Positions 52,923-61,331 of a DNA stretch of 64,000 nucleotides are shown here, one piece after another. The position numbers and the translations under genes were made by a program. Origin of the DNA: Leisingera aquimarina DSM 24565 (GTDB lineage Bacteria; Pseudomonadota; Alphaproteobacteria; Rhodobacterales; Rhodobacteraceae); the NCBI RefSeq assembly GCF_000473165.1, contig NZ_KI421504.1, positions 3,572,094 to 3,636,093 on the forward strand. The letters run 5' to 3'. The notes under the pieces were generated by a model. The model was not told the DNA's origin. It made no database searches and saw only the letters and a program-made list of their open reading frames with translations. Within the stretch, counting starts at the first letter, position 1. Each line of letters opens with the position of its first letter.

Positions 52923-53951
52923 TTAGCCGCCAGGCATCCGTTCGTAGTCCAGCCGGGTTCCGCGTGGCAAATATATGAGGGTCATCCCGTCGCGGGTCAG
53001 AGAATTGATCTGATAACACAGTCTGGTGCCGCTCTGGCTGTCCCAGGCCATCAGGAAGTCACCCGTAAACCCCATGCCGCGGCAGCTTTGCTGGATCGTG
53101 ACAAACTCCGGGGTCATTTCCCTTCCGCCGTAACGTACCTGGCGCACGGCGCCGGAAATGGCAAACCGGTCCTTTGGATTTTGCACGGACCGCCACTCTC
53201 CCTGCATGTGCTGCAGCATCTTGTCGAACCGGTTCGGGACGCGCGGCGTTACGCTGTGCAACTCCAGCTCTGCAAAGGAGCCGAAACGGGTGATTATCTC
53301 ACCGTCAATTTTCAGCGGGGTGCCGCGCACCAGCCCCAGCAGGAAGGTGAAGACCGGATCGGAGATCCGGACCTTGCCCACGGCACCGATCTCCATGCCG
53401 CCGCCAACAAAGCTGCAGGTGACGGCGCCCGGGCTTTTTTGCTGCTCGCAGCCTTGGAAGACCACCTCAGCGGCGTAGTGAAACTCGTCTTCTGTTGCAT
53501 CATGCCCGTCCCCGGCGGCAGCCACCGCGGCCTTCCGGCGCTCGGGCTTCGATCGGGTACTAAGCTGGATCTGCTGTTGGTCAGGTCCCGTGACAGCCTT
53601 GGCAAACCCCTGCTCGGCATAGCCCTGCGTGGAGCAATCGCTGCCGTCCTCAATCCGGAACCGGCCTTGGCCTGTGCAGAAGCGCACACTGTCGTCGCGG
53701 AAACCGTATCCGGGGCTTTCGGCGCGGAAGTAGAAGAACCGGCCCTGATACCCTTCGGGGACCGGCTCGACGCAGGCTCCCGGGGCCAGCTGCTGCCAAC
53801 CCTTCACCACCCAGCGGCCATCGGCCCGCAGAGTGACGGCCAATTGATGCAAGGCCTCCGTATCGTTGCAGATACTGGTGCCGGCCTGGGCGGCCGGCAG
53901 ATCAAAAAGGGCCGCCAGCAGCAATGCCGTGGGCCAAAGCCAATTCGCCAT
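52923..53951 (-). CDS. DUF1036-domain secreted protein, copy 1
   Basis: The 342-residue product has a signal peptide (WLWPTALLLAALFDLPAAQA) and an N-terminal DUF1036-type domain: SICNDTEALHQLAV, DGRWVVKGWQQLAPGACVEP, RFFYFRAESPGYGF and DCSTQGYAEQGFAK, with paired Cys. A linker and a second domain follow with VVFQGCEQ, FDKMLQHMQGEWRSVQNPKDRFAI and the closing MTLIYLPRGTRLDYER. The same two-domain design occurs at 59317-60318. It is probably periplasmic. Function unknown. It is 3 nt from the end of betI, convergent. Confidence 0.7.
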   Translation of the reverse strand: MANWLWPTALLLAALFDLPAAQAGTSICNDTEALHQLAVTLRADGRWVVKGWQQLAPGACVEPVPEGYQGRFFYFRAESPGYGFRDDSVRFCTGQGRFRIEDGSDCSTQGYAEQGFAKAVTGPDQQQIQLSTRSKPERRKAAVAAAGDGHDATEDEFHYAAEVVFQGCEQQKSPGAVTCSFVGGGMEIGAVGKVRISDPVFTFLLGLVRGTPLKIDGEIITRFGSFAELELHSVTPRVPNRFDKMLQHMQGEWRSVQNPKDRFAISGAVRQVRYGGREMTPEFVTIQQSCRGMGFTGDFLMAWDSQSGTRLCYQINSLTRDGMTLIYLPRGTRLDYERMPGG

Positions 53952-54017
53952 GCGCGGTCTCCGACAGCATCAGGAAGAGCGGGAGATTACTCCGGGTTTG
54001 TAACATCCATAAGACGA

Positions 54018-54938
54018 TCAAACACCAGCCGCATTACTGGAAGGTGTAAGAGCCTTCTTTTTTGTTCTGGCTTCACGCCAAGAAATGAAACTGACAGCAG
54101 CCAGGATCAGCCCGCCGCCGGACATCACCCAGATGTCAGCCGGCTCACCAAACGCCAGGGCGCCAAGCAGCGTCGCCCAGATCAACTGCAAGAAAGTGAC
54201 TGGCTGCGTCACCGCCACAGGCGCCGCAGCAAAAGCGAGCGTCATGGTGTAGTGGCCCGCGGTAGCAAAGCAGGCGACCCCGAACAAAATTGCAAGCTCG
54301 GCCAGCGTGGGCGTCACCCAGGCCGCCAGGGCAAAGGGGGCCAGGCCCAGAGTGACAAAGACCGACAGCATGCCGACCACAACCGCCGGGCTGTTGCTGC
54401 CGACAGTAAACTTGGCGATCAGGTAAGAGGCCCCGAAGGACACGGCGGTGAACAGCATGGCGATATGGCCGGGCGAGACCTCGCGGAAGCCCGGGCGCAG
54501 AATGATCATCGCACCGATCAGGGCCACGGCAATTGCCGATATCCGGCGGAAAGCCAGCTTTTCCCCCAGAAACAGCGCCGCCCCCAGGGTGACATAGACC
54601 GGCGACAGGTAGTTCATCGCAGTAACCTCGGCCAGCGGGATCTGGGTCATGGCGTAAAACCACAGGATAACTCCCGCCGAATGCACCACGCCGCGGCCTG
54701 CAAACAGTGCCCAAAGCCGCGGGGTCAGCCGCGCCCGGCGCAAGGCCCCGGCCATCGGGATCAGAAACACCAGCCCCAGCAAGTACCGCAGAAAGGCGCT
54801 TTCGGCGGGCGGGATGCGGGTGCCGAGATGCTTGACCAGCGCCGTCACCGCCACAAAGCAAAGGCCGGTGACAACCATCCAGAACACCCCTCGGAGCGGG
54901 TTTTGCATGGTTTGGTCGGATTTGACGGATTGGGACAT
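54018..54938 (-). CDS. DMT-family transporter (EamA domains)
   Basis: The protein of about 306 residues has ten hydrophobic helices in two EamA halves: the first with TALVKHLGTRIPPAESAFLRYLLGLVF, then VHSAGVILWFYAMTQIPLAEVTAMNYLSPVYVTLGA; the second ending in VAVTQPVTFLQLIWATLLGALAFGEPADIW. Relatives export amino acids or other metabolites, and some are importers. Starts at 54938 and 54908 are both possible since neither has a clear ribosome site. It stands alone between a DUF1036 gene and pirin. Confidence 0.85.
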   Translation of the reverse strand: MSQSVKSDQTMQNPLRGVFWMVVTGLCFVAVTALVKHLGTRIPPAESAFLRYLLGLVFLIPMAGALRRARLTPRLWALFAGRGVVHSAGVILWFYAMTQIPLAEVTAMNYLSPVYVTLGAALFLGEKLAFRRISAIAVALIGAMIILRPGFREVSPGHIAMLFTAVSFGASYLIAKFTVGSNSPAVVVGMLSVFVTLGLAPFALAAWVTPTLAELAILFGVACFATAGHYTMTLAFAAAPVAVTQPVTFLQLIWATLLGALAFGEPADIWVMSGGGLILAAVSFISWREARTKKKALTPSSNAAGV

Positions 54939-54988
54939 GGCCGGACAGAACACCCGTTCGGGCGGCGGCGCAAGGCTTCACATGTGAA

Positions 54989-55933
54989 TTATTTCCGCTT
55001 CTCCGGCAACGGGGTGAATTCCTCATCATCGCCAGGCGGCAGCTGGAAGCGGCCTTGCTGCCAGTCGCCAGCGGCCCAGGCGGACTTGGCATCTTCGATC
55101 CGGTCGCGGGAGGAGGCGACGAAATTCCACCAGATATAGCGCGGACCGTTCAGCGTCTCCCCGCCCAGCGCCATCAGCCGGGCGCCCTCGGCACCCGCGG
55201 TCACGGTGATCTCGTCACCGGGCCGGAACACCATCATGCGGCCGGCCTCAAATGTTTCACCGGCGATTTCGACCGATCCTTGCGTGACATACAGCCCCCG
55301 GTCCTCGTGATCCGAGGGCAGCGGCAGCTTGGCACCCGCCTGCAGCACCGCATCCGCATAAAAGGTTTCGGAATAAAGTGTTGCAGGGGCTTTCTCACCC
55401 CAGGCAGTGCCGAGGATCAGGCGCACGGCCTTGCCCTCGCCTTCCAACAGCGGCAGTGCGTCCTTGCCGTGGTGTTCAAAGGCGGCGGGCGTGTCTTCGT
55501 GGCTGTCGGGCAGCGCAATCCAGGTCTGGATGCCGAACAGGCTGCTTGGGTTCTGGCGGGTCGTGGCCGAGGTGCGTTCGGAATGGGTGACGCCCTCGCC
55601 TGCCACCATCCAGTTCACCTCGCCCGGATAGATCATCTGGTGGGTGCCCAGGGAATCGCGGTGTTCGAATTCGCCCTGATAGAGGTAAGTCACTGTGCCA
55701 AGGCCGATATGCGGGTGCGGGCGCACGTCGATGCCCTGCCCGGTCAGGAATTCTGCAGGTCCGGCCTGATCGAAGAAGATGAACGGCCCGACCATCTGGC
55801 GGCGCGGTGCGGGTAAGGCGCGGCGGACCTCAAATCCGCCGAGGTCGCGGGCGCGCGGGATGATCACCGTCTCGATAGCGTCAAGGCTGCCCGCATCGGG
55901 GCATTGAGGTTCCAGTGCCGGGTTCCAGCTCAT
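54989..55933 (-). CDS. Pirin-family protein
   Basis: The 314-residue bicupin protein has the pirin N-terminal block: ARDLGGFEVRRALPAPRRQMVGPFIFFDQAGP, DVRPHPHIGLGTVTYLYQGEFEHRDSLG and WMVAGEGVTHSERTS. The metal ligands are the His pair in HPHIG, a His further on and the Glu of GEGVTHSE. Bacterial pirins often dioxygenate quercetin or bind metabolic enzymes. The exact role here is unknown. It is monocistronic. Confidence 0.88.
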   Translation of the reverse strand: MSWNPALEPQCPDAGSLDAIETVIIPRARDLGGFEVRRALPAPRRQMVGPFIFFDQAGPAEFLTGQGIDVRPHPHIGLGTVTYLYQGEFEHRDSLGTHQMIYPGEVNWMVAGEGVTHSERTSATTRQNPSSLFGIQTWIALPDSHEDTPAAFEHHGKDALPLLEGEGKAVRLILGTAWGEKAPATLYSETFYADAVLQAGAKLPLPSDHEDRGLYVTQGSVEIAGETFEAGRMMVFRPGDEITVTAGAEGARLMALGGETLNGPRYIWWNFVASSRDRIEDAKSAWAAGDWQQGRFQLPPGDDEEFTPLPEKRK

Positions 55934-56017
55934 CCTTCTCTCCTGTTGGCGGCTTCAGAAGGAAGGTAGCGTTTTTTTGCGCAGGCGTTAGGGCGGCCTG
56001 TGCACAGAGGCTGTTCG

Positions 56018-56620
56018 TCACATCAGCAGCAGCTTCAGCGCAATCGCCCACATGGTCAGGCCGACAATGGCGTCCAGCACTTGCCAAGCACGCGGGCGGG
56101 CAAAGACCGGAGCCAGCAGGCTGGCGCCATAGCCGAGCGTGAAGAAGAAGGTGAAGCTGGCAATGGCAGCGCCGGCGGCAAAGACCAGCGGCTCGGGGTA
56201 TTGTGCCGAGATCGAACCAAGGAGAACAACTGTATCTAGGTAGACATGCGGGTTCAGCCAGGTCAGTGCCAGAACCGTCGCCAGCACCGGCAGCAGAGCA
56301 GCACCTGCGCCCTCGCCCGCCGTGTCCAGGGTTTCGCCGCCCTGCCATGCGCTGCGCAGGGCACGGGCGCCGTACCAAAGCAGGAAAGCCGCACCGCCAA
56401 GCCGCATCGCCTGTTCGAACCACGGCACTGCCAGCGCCAGCGAGCCAAAGCCAAGGACACCTGCGGTGATAAGCAGCGCATCAGAGCCGGCACAGGTGAG
56501 GCAGATCCAGAATACATGCTGGCGCCGCAGCCCCTGGCGCAGGACAAAGGCATTCTGGGCGCCGATCGCCATGATCAGGCTGAGGCCAAGGGCAAATCCG
56601 GCAAGCAGGCTGGGGGGCAT
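56018..56620 (-). CDS. LysE/ArgO-type amino-acid exporter
   Basis: The 200-residue membrane protein has six hydrophobic helices. The opening GFALGLSLIMAIGAQNAFVLRQGL and the mid-helix LALTWLNPHVYLDTVVLLGS are hallmarks of LysE/ArgO arginine and lysine exporters. I place the start at 56620, which has GGAG 7-10 nt upstream; an ATG at 56632 would add four residues. It is divergent from an ArgP-like LysR gene, the usual regulatory partner, with an 89-nt intergenic region. Confidence 0.88.
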   Translation of the reverse strand: MPPSLLAGFALGLSLIMAIGAQNAFVLRQGLRRQHVFWICLTCAGSDALLITAGVLGFGSLALAVPWFEQAMRLGGAAFLLWYGARALRSAWQGGETLDTAGEGAGAALLPVLATVLALTWLNPHVYLDTVVLLGSISAQYPEPLVFAAGAAIASFTFFFTLGYGASLLAPVFARPRAWQVLDAIVGLTMWAIALKLLLM

Positions 56621-56709
56621 CACGGTCTCCATTGTTGTGCTGTGGTTTGACTAATGCCCGCCGTGGCTTTAATCCAGTTAAAGAACTTTACGCCAGATTA
56701 GAGTTGCTA

Positions 56710-57594
56710 ATGCAGATGGATCCCAGCCAACTCGCCGCATTGAGCACGGTGCTGCGCCTTGGCAGTTTTGAGGCGGCGGCGCATTCCTTGCTCGTGACAC
56801 CCTCGGCCATTTCGCAGCGGATCAAAGCGCTAGAGGACCGTATCGGCACTGCGCTGGTGCTGCGCGGGTCGCCTTGCACCGGGACGGGAGCGGGATTGCG
56901 GATAGCCAAACATGCCGAGGACATCGGCTTGCTGGAGGCGCAGCTGGCGCGTGAGCTATCTTTGGAGGCGGGCCACGGCCCGGTGCGGTTGCGGGTCGCG
57001 GTCAATGCCGACAGCCTGGCCAGTTGGTTCATCGAGGCAATGGCAGAGGTGGACGGGGTATTGTTCGACCTTTTGGTGGATGATCAGGACCACAGCGCGG
57101 AGTGGCTGAAACGGGGAGAGGTTTCGGCGGCGGTGACCGCCAGTTCCAAGCCCGTGACCGGGTTTGATGCCTATCCGCTGGGCACGCTGAACTATGTGGC
57201 AACCGCCAGTCCGGACTTCATGGCGCGCTGGTTTCCGAAGAGGGTGACGCCGGAGGCTGCCGCCTGCGCGCCCTGCCTGATCTTCAACGCAAAGGACAAT
57301 CTGCAGCGGCTGTGGCTGGAGCGGAATGTGGCGCCGCAGCTGGCCCCGCCCGCCCATTACCTGCCCTCAACCCATGCCTTCATTGATGCCGCCGCGGCGG
57401 GTCTGGGCTGGGGCATGAACCCGCTGGCCATGGTCGCAGAGGATATCCGCAGCGGGCGGCTGGTGCCGCTGATCCCGGATACCGCACTGCCTGTGCCCCT
57501 GACCTGGCAAGTGGCGCGGGTGATGGCCCCTGCCCTTGCGGAGGTGACCCGCGCGGTGCAGAAATCTGCTAGGCAGTATTTGACGCAAAGCTAA
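56710..57594 (+). CDS. LysR-family regulator, ArgP/LysG-like
   Basis: The 294-residue regulator has the N-terminal winged helix DPSQLAALSTVLRLGSFEAAAHSLLVTPSAISQRIKALEDRIGTALVLR and a substrate-binding domain ending VARVMAPALAEVTRAV. The phrase SPCTGTGAGLRIAKHAEDI and the divergent LysE exporter match ArgP/LysG, which switches on export when arginine or lysine accumulates. The ATG at 56710 is chosen; a methionine codon two residues on could also serve. A nitroreductase gene follows 16 nt later. Confidence 0.88.
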   Translation: MQMDPSQLAALSTVLRLGSFEAAAHSLLVTPSAISQRIKALEDRIGTALVLRGSPCTGTGAGLRIAKHAEDIGLLEAQLARELSLEAGHGPVRLRVAVNADSLASWFIEAMAEVDGVLFDLLVDDQDHSAEWLKRGEVSAAVTASSKPVTGFDAYPLGTLNYVATASPDFMARWFPKRVTPEAAACAPCLIFNAKDNLQRLWLERNVAPQLAPPAHYLPSTHAFIDAAAAGLGWGMNPLAMVAEDIRSGRLVPLIPDTALPVPLTWQVARVMAPALAEVTRAVQKSARQYLTQS

Positions 57595-57610
57595 ACAGGA
57601 AAGCCCGCCG

Positions 57611-58303
57611 ATGTTTTCAAAAGACACCTTGAGCTATGATCCGCTGCCCTTGCCGGACAGTGCGGGGTATTCCGACGCTGAAATGCTGGAAAAGGCGGCG
57701 GAATTCCTGGCCCATATGCGACGGCGGCATACGGTGCGGGACTTTACGGATCAGCCGGTGCCGCGGGAGGTGATCGAAACATGTATCCGCGCCGCCGGCA
57801 CGGCACCCTCGGGGGCCAATCACCAGCCTTGGTTCTTTGCCGCGATCGCCAATCCCGAGCTGAAAGCACAGATCCGCGCCACGGCTGAGGAAGAGGAGAA
57901 GAAGTTCTACGCCGGCGGTGCTGGCGATGAATGGATCAAGGCGCTGGAGCCGATCGGCACCAATGCCGACAAGCCGCATCTGACAACCGCGCCCTGGCTG
58001 ATCGTGGTCTTTGCCCAGCGCTGGGGCGCCTTTGAGGACGGCAGCCGTTACAAGAACTATTATGTGCCGGAAAGCGTGAATATTGCCACCGGCCTTCTGT
58101 TGACGGCGCTGCATACGGCCGGGCTGTGCACTTTGACCCACACACCGAACCCGATGAAGTTCCTGAATGGCGCCTTGGGCCGCCCGGCATCGGAAAAACC
58201 GACGATGATCATCGCCGTGGGCCATCCGGCAGAGGACGCGACCGTGCCATCCGTGGCCAAGCTGAAAAAACCGCTGGAGGAGATTTCGGCATTTTTAGAG
58301 TAA
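57611..58303 (+). CDS. Nitroreductase-family flavoenzyme
   Basis: The 230-residue protein has the FMN-binding nitroreductase fold: RRRHTVRDFTDQPVPREVIETCIRAAGTAPSGANHQPWFF at the N-terminus holds the FMN phosphate contacts, and GLCTLTHTPNPMKFLNGALGRPASEKPTMIIAVGHPAED closes the site. The family reduces nitro compounds, iodotyrosine or quinones. The PSGANHQPWFF block is of the BluB/iodotyrosine dehalogenase-like subgroup. An AGGA precedes the ATG. It may be cotranscribed with the LysR gene. Confidence 0.88.
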   Translation: MFSKDTLSYDPLPLPDSAGYSDAEMLEKAAEFLAHMRRRHTVRDFTDQPVPREVIETCIRAAGTAPSGANHQPWFFAAIANPELKAQIRATAEEEEKKFYAGGAGDEWIKALEPIGTNADKPHLTTAPWLIVVFAQRWGAFEDGSRYKNYYVPESVNIATGLLLTALHTAGLCTLTHTPNPMKFLNGALGRPASEKPTMIIAVGHPAEDATVPSVAKLKKPLEEISAFLE

Positions 58304-58320
58304 CCCCGGCCGCCGGCACC

Positions 58321-58364
58321 CGGAAAATTCCAATTTTCCGGCCAATTTTCTTGCAAGAAAATTG
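58321..58364. repeat. Tandem palindromes after nitroreductase gene
   Basis: CGGAAAATTCCAATTTTCCG (58321-58340) and CAATTTTCTTGCAAGAAAATTG (58343-58364) are two adjacent perfect palindromes. The second shares its core with 6386-6405. They lie 17 nt past the nitroreductase stop and probably end its transcript. Confidence 0.75.
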
Positions 58365-58391
58365 TGCCGCCTGCGGCGGGCGGTGCGGCTG

Positions 58392-59228
58392 ATGCCCGCG
58401 CCTGCCTCCTTGCACCGCAGCCTGGGCCTGCAAGTGCTGCTGCCGCGCGCAGGGATTGTGCTGATCTGGCTGGCGCTGAACCAATGGGTTCGCCTGCCGG
58501 TGCCGCTGGTCTTTATTCTGATGGCGGCGGACGGGTTGTTTCTGCTGTGGCAGGCCCGTGCCTTTCTGCTAAGCGCTGATGCGCATGTACGCAGCACCGG
58601 GGCGATGGCCCCAGTCTGGGGTGGTTATCTGGTGCTGCTGTTTGCGGGTTTCACCGCGATCACCCTGTGGTGGGATGCGCAGTTGATCGCCCGGACGGAG
58701 GAGGAACCCAATTATGCCGAACAGCGGCGGCAGGCGCGCGAAGCGCTTTACAGGCTGACAGTTTCCAATGACGGCCGTGCGCTGATATTTGAAGGTGAGA
58801 TCACCTTTGGTCTCACGCGGCGGATTGCGCAGATGGCCAGCCAGCACCCCGGCCTGCATCGAATGACCCTGACCAGCCCCGGCGGTCTGATTGCCGAGGC
58901 CCGGGGCGCTGCCAGACTGATCCGCGAACACGGTTTTGCCACCCGTGCAGAAGGTTTGTGTGCTTCAGCTTGCACATTAATGTTCGCAGCCGGCCCCCGG
59001 CGCAGCCTCGGCGGGGACGGACAGCTTGGTTTTCACAGCTATGCTTTGCAGTTCGAAAGCGGCCTGCCGCAGATAGACCTGGAAAGGGAGCAGGAAAAGG
59101 ACCGCGCCTTTCTGTTGCAGCAAGGGGTGAGCGCCGAGTTTGCAAACAGGGTCTTTGCCATCCCCCACCGGGAGATATGGATACCGGATGCCACGGCCCT
59201 GCGAATTGGCGGTGTCGTCACCGATTGA
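58392..59228 (+). CDS. Membrane-anchored ClpP-like protease-fold protein
   Basis: The 278-residue protein has about three N-terminal membrane helices (residues 15-100) and a periplasmic or cytoplasmic ClpP/crotonase-like domain. The block MTLTSPGGLIAEARGAARLIREHG (159-181) with a Ser in GLCASACTLMFAAG (position 192) and His215 in GFHSY fits the ClpP catalytic pair and oxyanion Gly-Gly. Relatives of the COG3904 type are unstudied. The ATG at 58392 begins just before the first helix. Confidence 0.75.
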   Translation: MPAPASLHRSLGLQVLLPRAGIVLIWLALNQWVRLPVPLVFILMAADGLFLLWQARAFLLSADAHVRSTGAMAPVWGGYLVLLFAGFTAITLWWDAQLIARTEEEPNYAEQRRQAREALYRLTVSNDGRALIFEGEITFGLTRRIAQMASQHPGLHRMTLTSPGGLIAEARGAARLIREHGFATRAEGLCASACTLMFAAGPRRSLGGDGQLGFHSYALQFESGLPQIDLEREQEKDRAFLLQQGVSAEFANRVFAIPHREIWIPDATALRIGGVVTD

Positions 59229-59316
59229 CCGGCCAGCCGCCGTGCAACCGGGTTTTTCTTGCCGCCTCCGCCATTGCCCCCTAGCGTTTCAGCCAGCAAC
59301 CGAGGGACATTTTTGC

Positions 59317-60318
59317 ATGAAGCATATTCTAATTGCTGCGGGCCTGGGGCTGGCAGCACTGCCTGCTTTTGCCGGGCTGGAGGTCTGCAACAAAGCCGGG
59401 CAAAGCCTGAGTCTGGCCATCGGCTATTCCAGCGACGGAGATTGGGTTTCGGAAGGCTGGTGGAACATTCCGGCGGGGGCGTGCAAAACGCCGGTCAGCG
59501 GTGATTTGAAGAAACGTTATTATTATTACCGGGCCAATGCATCGGGCAGGGCTTTTGCCAGCGGTGATTACACATTCTGCACATCATCTGAGCCTTTTAC
59601 CATTCACGGCGACACCCAATGCGGTCCGCGCGGGTATGAGACGCAGGGGTTTCGCAAGCTGGACACCGGCGAAACCGCCACGCATTTCACTCTGACACTG
59701 AATGCTGCGGCTGAAACGTCGGCCAAACAGGCCCCGGCCCAGCCGCAAGGCAGCACGCCGGGCACCTTTGGCGAGCCCTATTCGGACAATGTGACCCTGC
59801 AGGGCTGTTCCTCCGAAAGCCAGCGGGAGTGCAGTTTCCACGCTGGCGGCACCAAGTTCTTTGTTCGCGATGACGGGCGCACGCCGCAGTTTGTCTTTTC
59901 GGTCATGGAAACGCTGGACACCGGCACGCCAATGACAGTGGAGGGCGATCTGGAAGCGGTTTACGACCGGACCGCGGATGTTGTGCTGCGGGATGTCTCG
60001 GTGCGGTCATGGAACGAACATGACGGTCTGCTGAACAAGCTGCAGGGGCACTGGTATTCGGAGGACGATCCCAATGTGCAGTTTACCGTTCTGGGGGCGG
60101 AGCGGGACAACAGCTATGACGGTGCCTATGCCGGGCGGGACTATCTGGCCGTCTCGGAGCAGTGTTTCAATTTCGAGGGCGGCGGGCCATATCTCTATGC
60201 CCGCGAGGAAGAGACCGGCGAGGACTACTGCTATGTGATCGACTATGTGGATCACCTGGAGCTGACGCTGATGTATCTGCCGCGCGGCAATATCCTGCGC
60301 TACCGCAAGCTGGACTGA
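59317..60318 (+). CDS. DUF1036-domain secreted protein, copy 2
   Basis: The 333-residue product has a signal peptide ending PAFA and a DUF1036 domain: VCNKAGQSLSLAIGYSSDGDW, SEGWWNIPAGACKTPV, RYYYYRANASGRAF and CGPRGYETQGFRK. The second domain has LQGCSSESQRECSFHAGGTKFF, LLNKLQGHWYSEDDPNVQFTV and ends LTLMYLPRGNILRYRK. It shares both domains and their order with the 52923 gene but with limited identity, so it is an old paralogue. Cys pairs suggest disulfides in the periplasm. Function unknown. Confidence 0.72.
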   Translation: MKHILIAAGLGLAALPAFAGLEVCNKAGQSLSLAIGYSSDGDWVSEGWWNIPAGACKTPVSGDLKKRYYYYRANASGRAFASGDYTFCTSSEPFTIHGDTQCGPRGYETQGFRKLDTGETATHFTLTLNAAAETSAKQAPAQPQGSTPGTFGEPYSDNVTLQGCSSESQRECSFHAGGTKFFVRDDGRTPQFVFSVMETLDTGTPMTVEGDLEAVYDRTADVVLRDVSVRSWNEHDGLLNKLQGHWYSEDDPNVQFTVLGAERDNSYDGAYAGRDYLAVSEQCFNFEGGGPYLYAREEETGEDYCYVIDYVDHLELTLMYLPRGNILRYRKLD

Positions 60319-60337
60319 CCCTGGCACAGCTTGAGGG

Positions 60338-60399
60338 AGGGGGCGCTGCCCCTTCGGCTTTGCGGCCTCACCCCCGCGGTACCTAAGATCAGAAAGAAG
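60338..60399 (+). terminator. Terminator-type repeat after DUF1036 gene
   Basis: GGGGGCGCTGCCCC forms a short stem and is followed by CACCCCCGCGGTACCTAAGAT and CAGAAAGAAG. The trailing block resembles the modules after the mutase gene and pccB, in the same orientation relative to the gene. Confidence 0.55.
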
Positions 60400-60421
60400 C
60401 AGCGGCCGCCGGACAAAAGAA

Positions 60422-60444
60422 AGGCCCGCCGGGCTGGCGGGCCT
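60422..60444 (-). terminator. Terminator of yebC
   Basis: On the minus strand AGGCCCGCC and GGCGGGCCT pair over a 5-nt loop and are followed by TTTCTTTTG. It lies 25 nt past the yebC stop. Confidence 0.85.
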
Positions 60445-60468
60445 AGAGCATAAAACAACAGCAGCGGC

Positions 60469-61209
60469 TTAAAGCTGCGCCATGACCTCGTCGGAAGCTT
60501 CAAAGTTGGTGGTGACGCGCTGCACGTCGTCATCGTCCTCCAGCGCATCAACCAGCTTCATCAGCTTTTGCATGCCTTCGAGATCCAGCTCGGTGGTGGT
60601 GCCCGGTTTCCAGACCAGCTTGGTGCTCTCGGATTCACCCAGCTCCGCTTCCAATGCGTTCGACACATCGTTGAGGTCGGTATCGGCGCAATAGATGATA
60701 TGGCCGTCCTCGGAGCTTTCGACATCTTCGGCGCCGGCTTCGATGGCGGCCATCATCACGGTGTCGGCGTCGCCAGCGGCAGCCGGATAGGTGACTTCAC
60801 CCTTGCGGTCGAACATAAAACCGACCGAACCGGTCTCGCCCAGATTGCCGCCGTTCTTGGAGAAGGTGGAGCGGACGTTGGAGGCGGTGCGGTTCTTGTT
60901 GTCGGTCATCGTCTCGACGATCACCGCAACGCCGTTAGGACCATAGCCCTCGTAACGGATTTCGTCATAGTTTTCAGCGTCGCCGCCCACGGCCTTCTTG
61001 ATCGCGCGGTCAATCACGTCCTTGGGGACGGACTGCGATTTTGCTTCCTTGACGGCCAGGCGCAGGCGCGGGTTCTTGTCGGGATCAGGGTCGCCCATCT
61101 TGGCGGCCACGGTGATCTCCTTGGCCAGCTTGGAAAACAGTTTCGACCGCGCCGCGTCCTGACGGCCTTTGCGGTGCTGAATGTTTGCCCATTTTGAATG
61201 GCCTGCCAT
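60469..61209 (-). CDS. yebC: YebC/PmpR-family translation factor or regulator
   Basis: The 246-residue protein is a full-length Yeb[33 protein letters not shown] at the N-terminus, [29 protein letters not shown], and the domain with [47 protein letters not shown]. The family was named as transcription regulators and has been linked to relief of ribosome stalling at proline runs. The ATG at 61209 follows AAGGAT. Its neighbours give no further clue. Confidence 0.95.
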   Translation of the reverse strand: MAGHSKWANIQHRKGRQDAARSKLFSKLAKEITVAAKMGDPDPDKNPRLRLAVKEAKSQSVPKDVIDRAIKKAVGGDAENYDEIRYEGYGPNGVAVIVETMTDNKNRTASNVRSTFSKNGGNLGETGSVGFMFDRKGEVTYPAAAGDADTVMMAAIEAGAEDVESSEDGHIIYCADTDLNDVSNALEAELGESESTKLVWKPGTTTELDLEGMQKLMKLVDALEDDDDVQRVTTNFEASDEVMAQL

Positions 61210-61331
61210 GGTGCATCCTTGCTGCTGAATATCTGAATTGGCGCTCATATAGCCCGTGCGGGTGCCGGGTTTCAAGCGCCCTGCCCCGGCTTGGCCCTTG
61301 CTCGGCGGGGTTTCGGGGTTAAGCTGGCCCG

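Noticed and set aside
56677-56691. GTTAAAGAACTTTAC as a perfect ArgP operator palindrome
   Set aside because: The arms match only with a bulged base and the LysR T-N11-A rule is too loose to call a site from one promoter.
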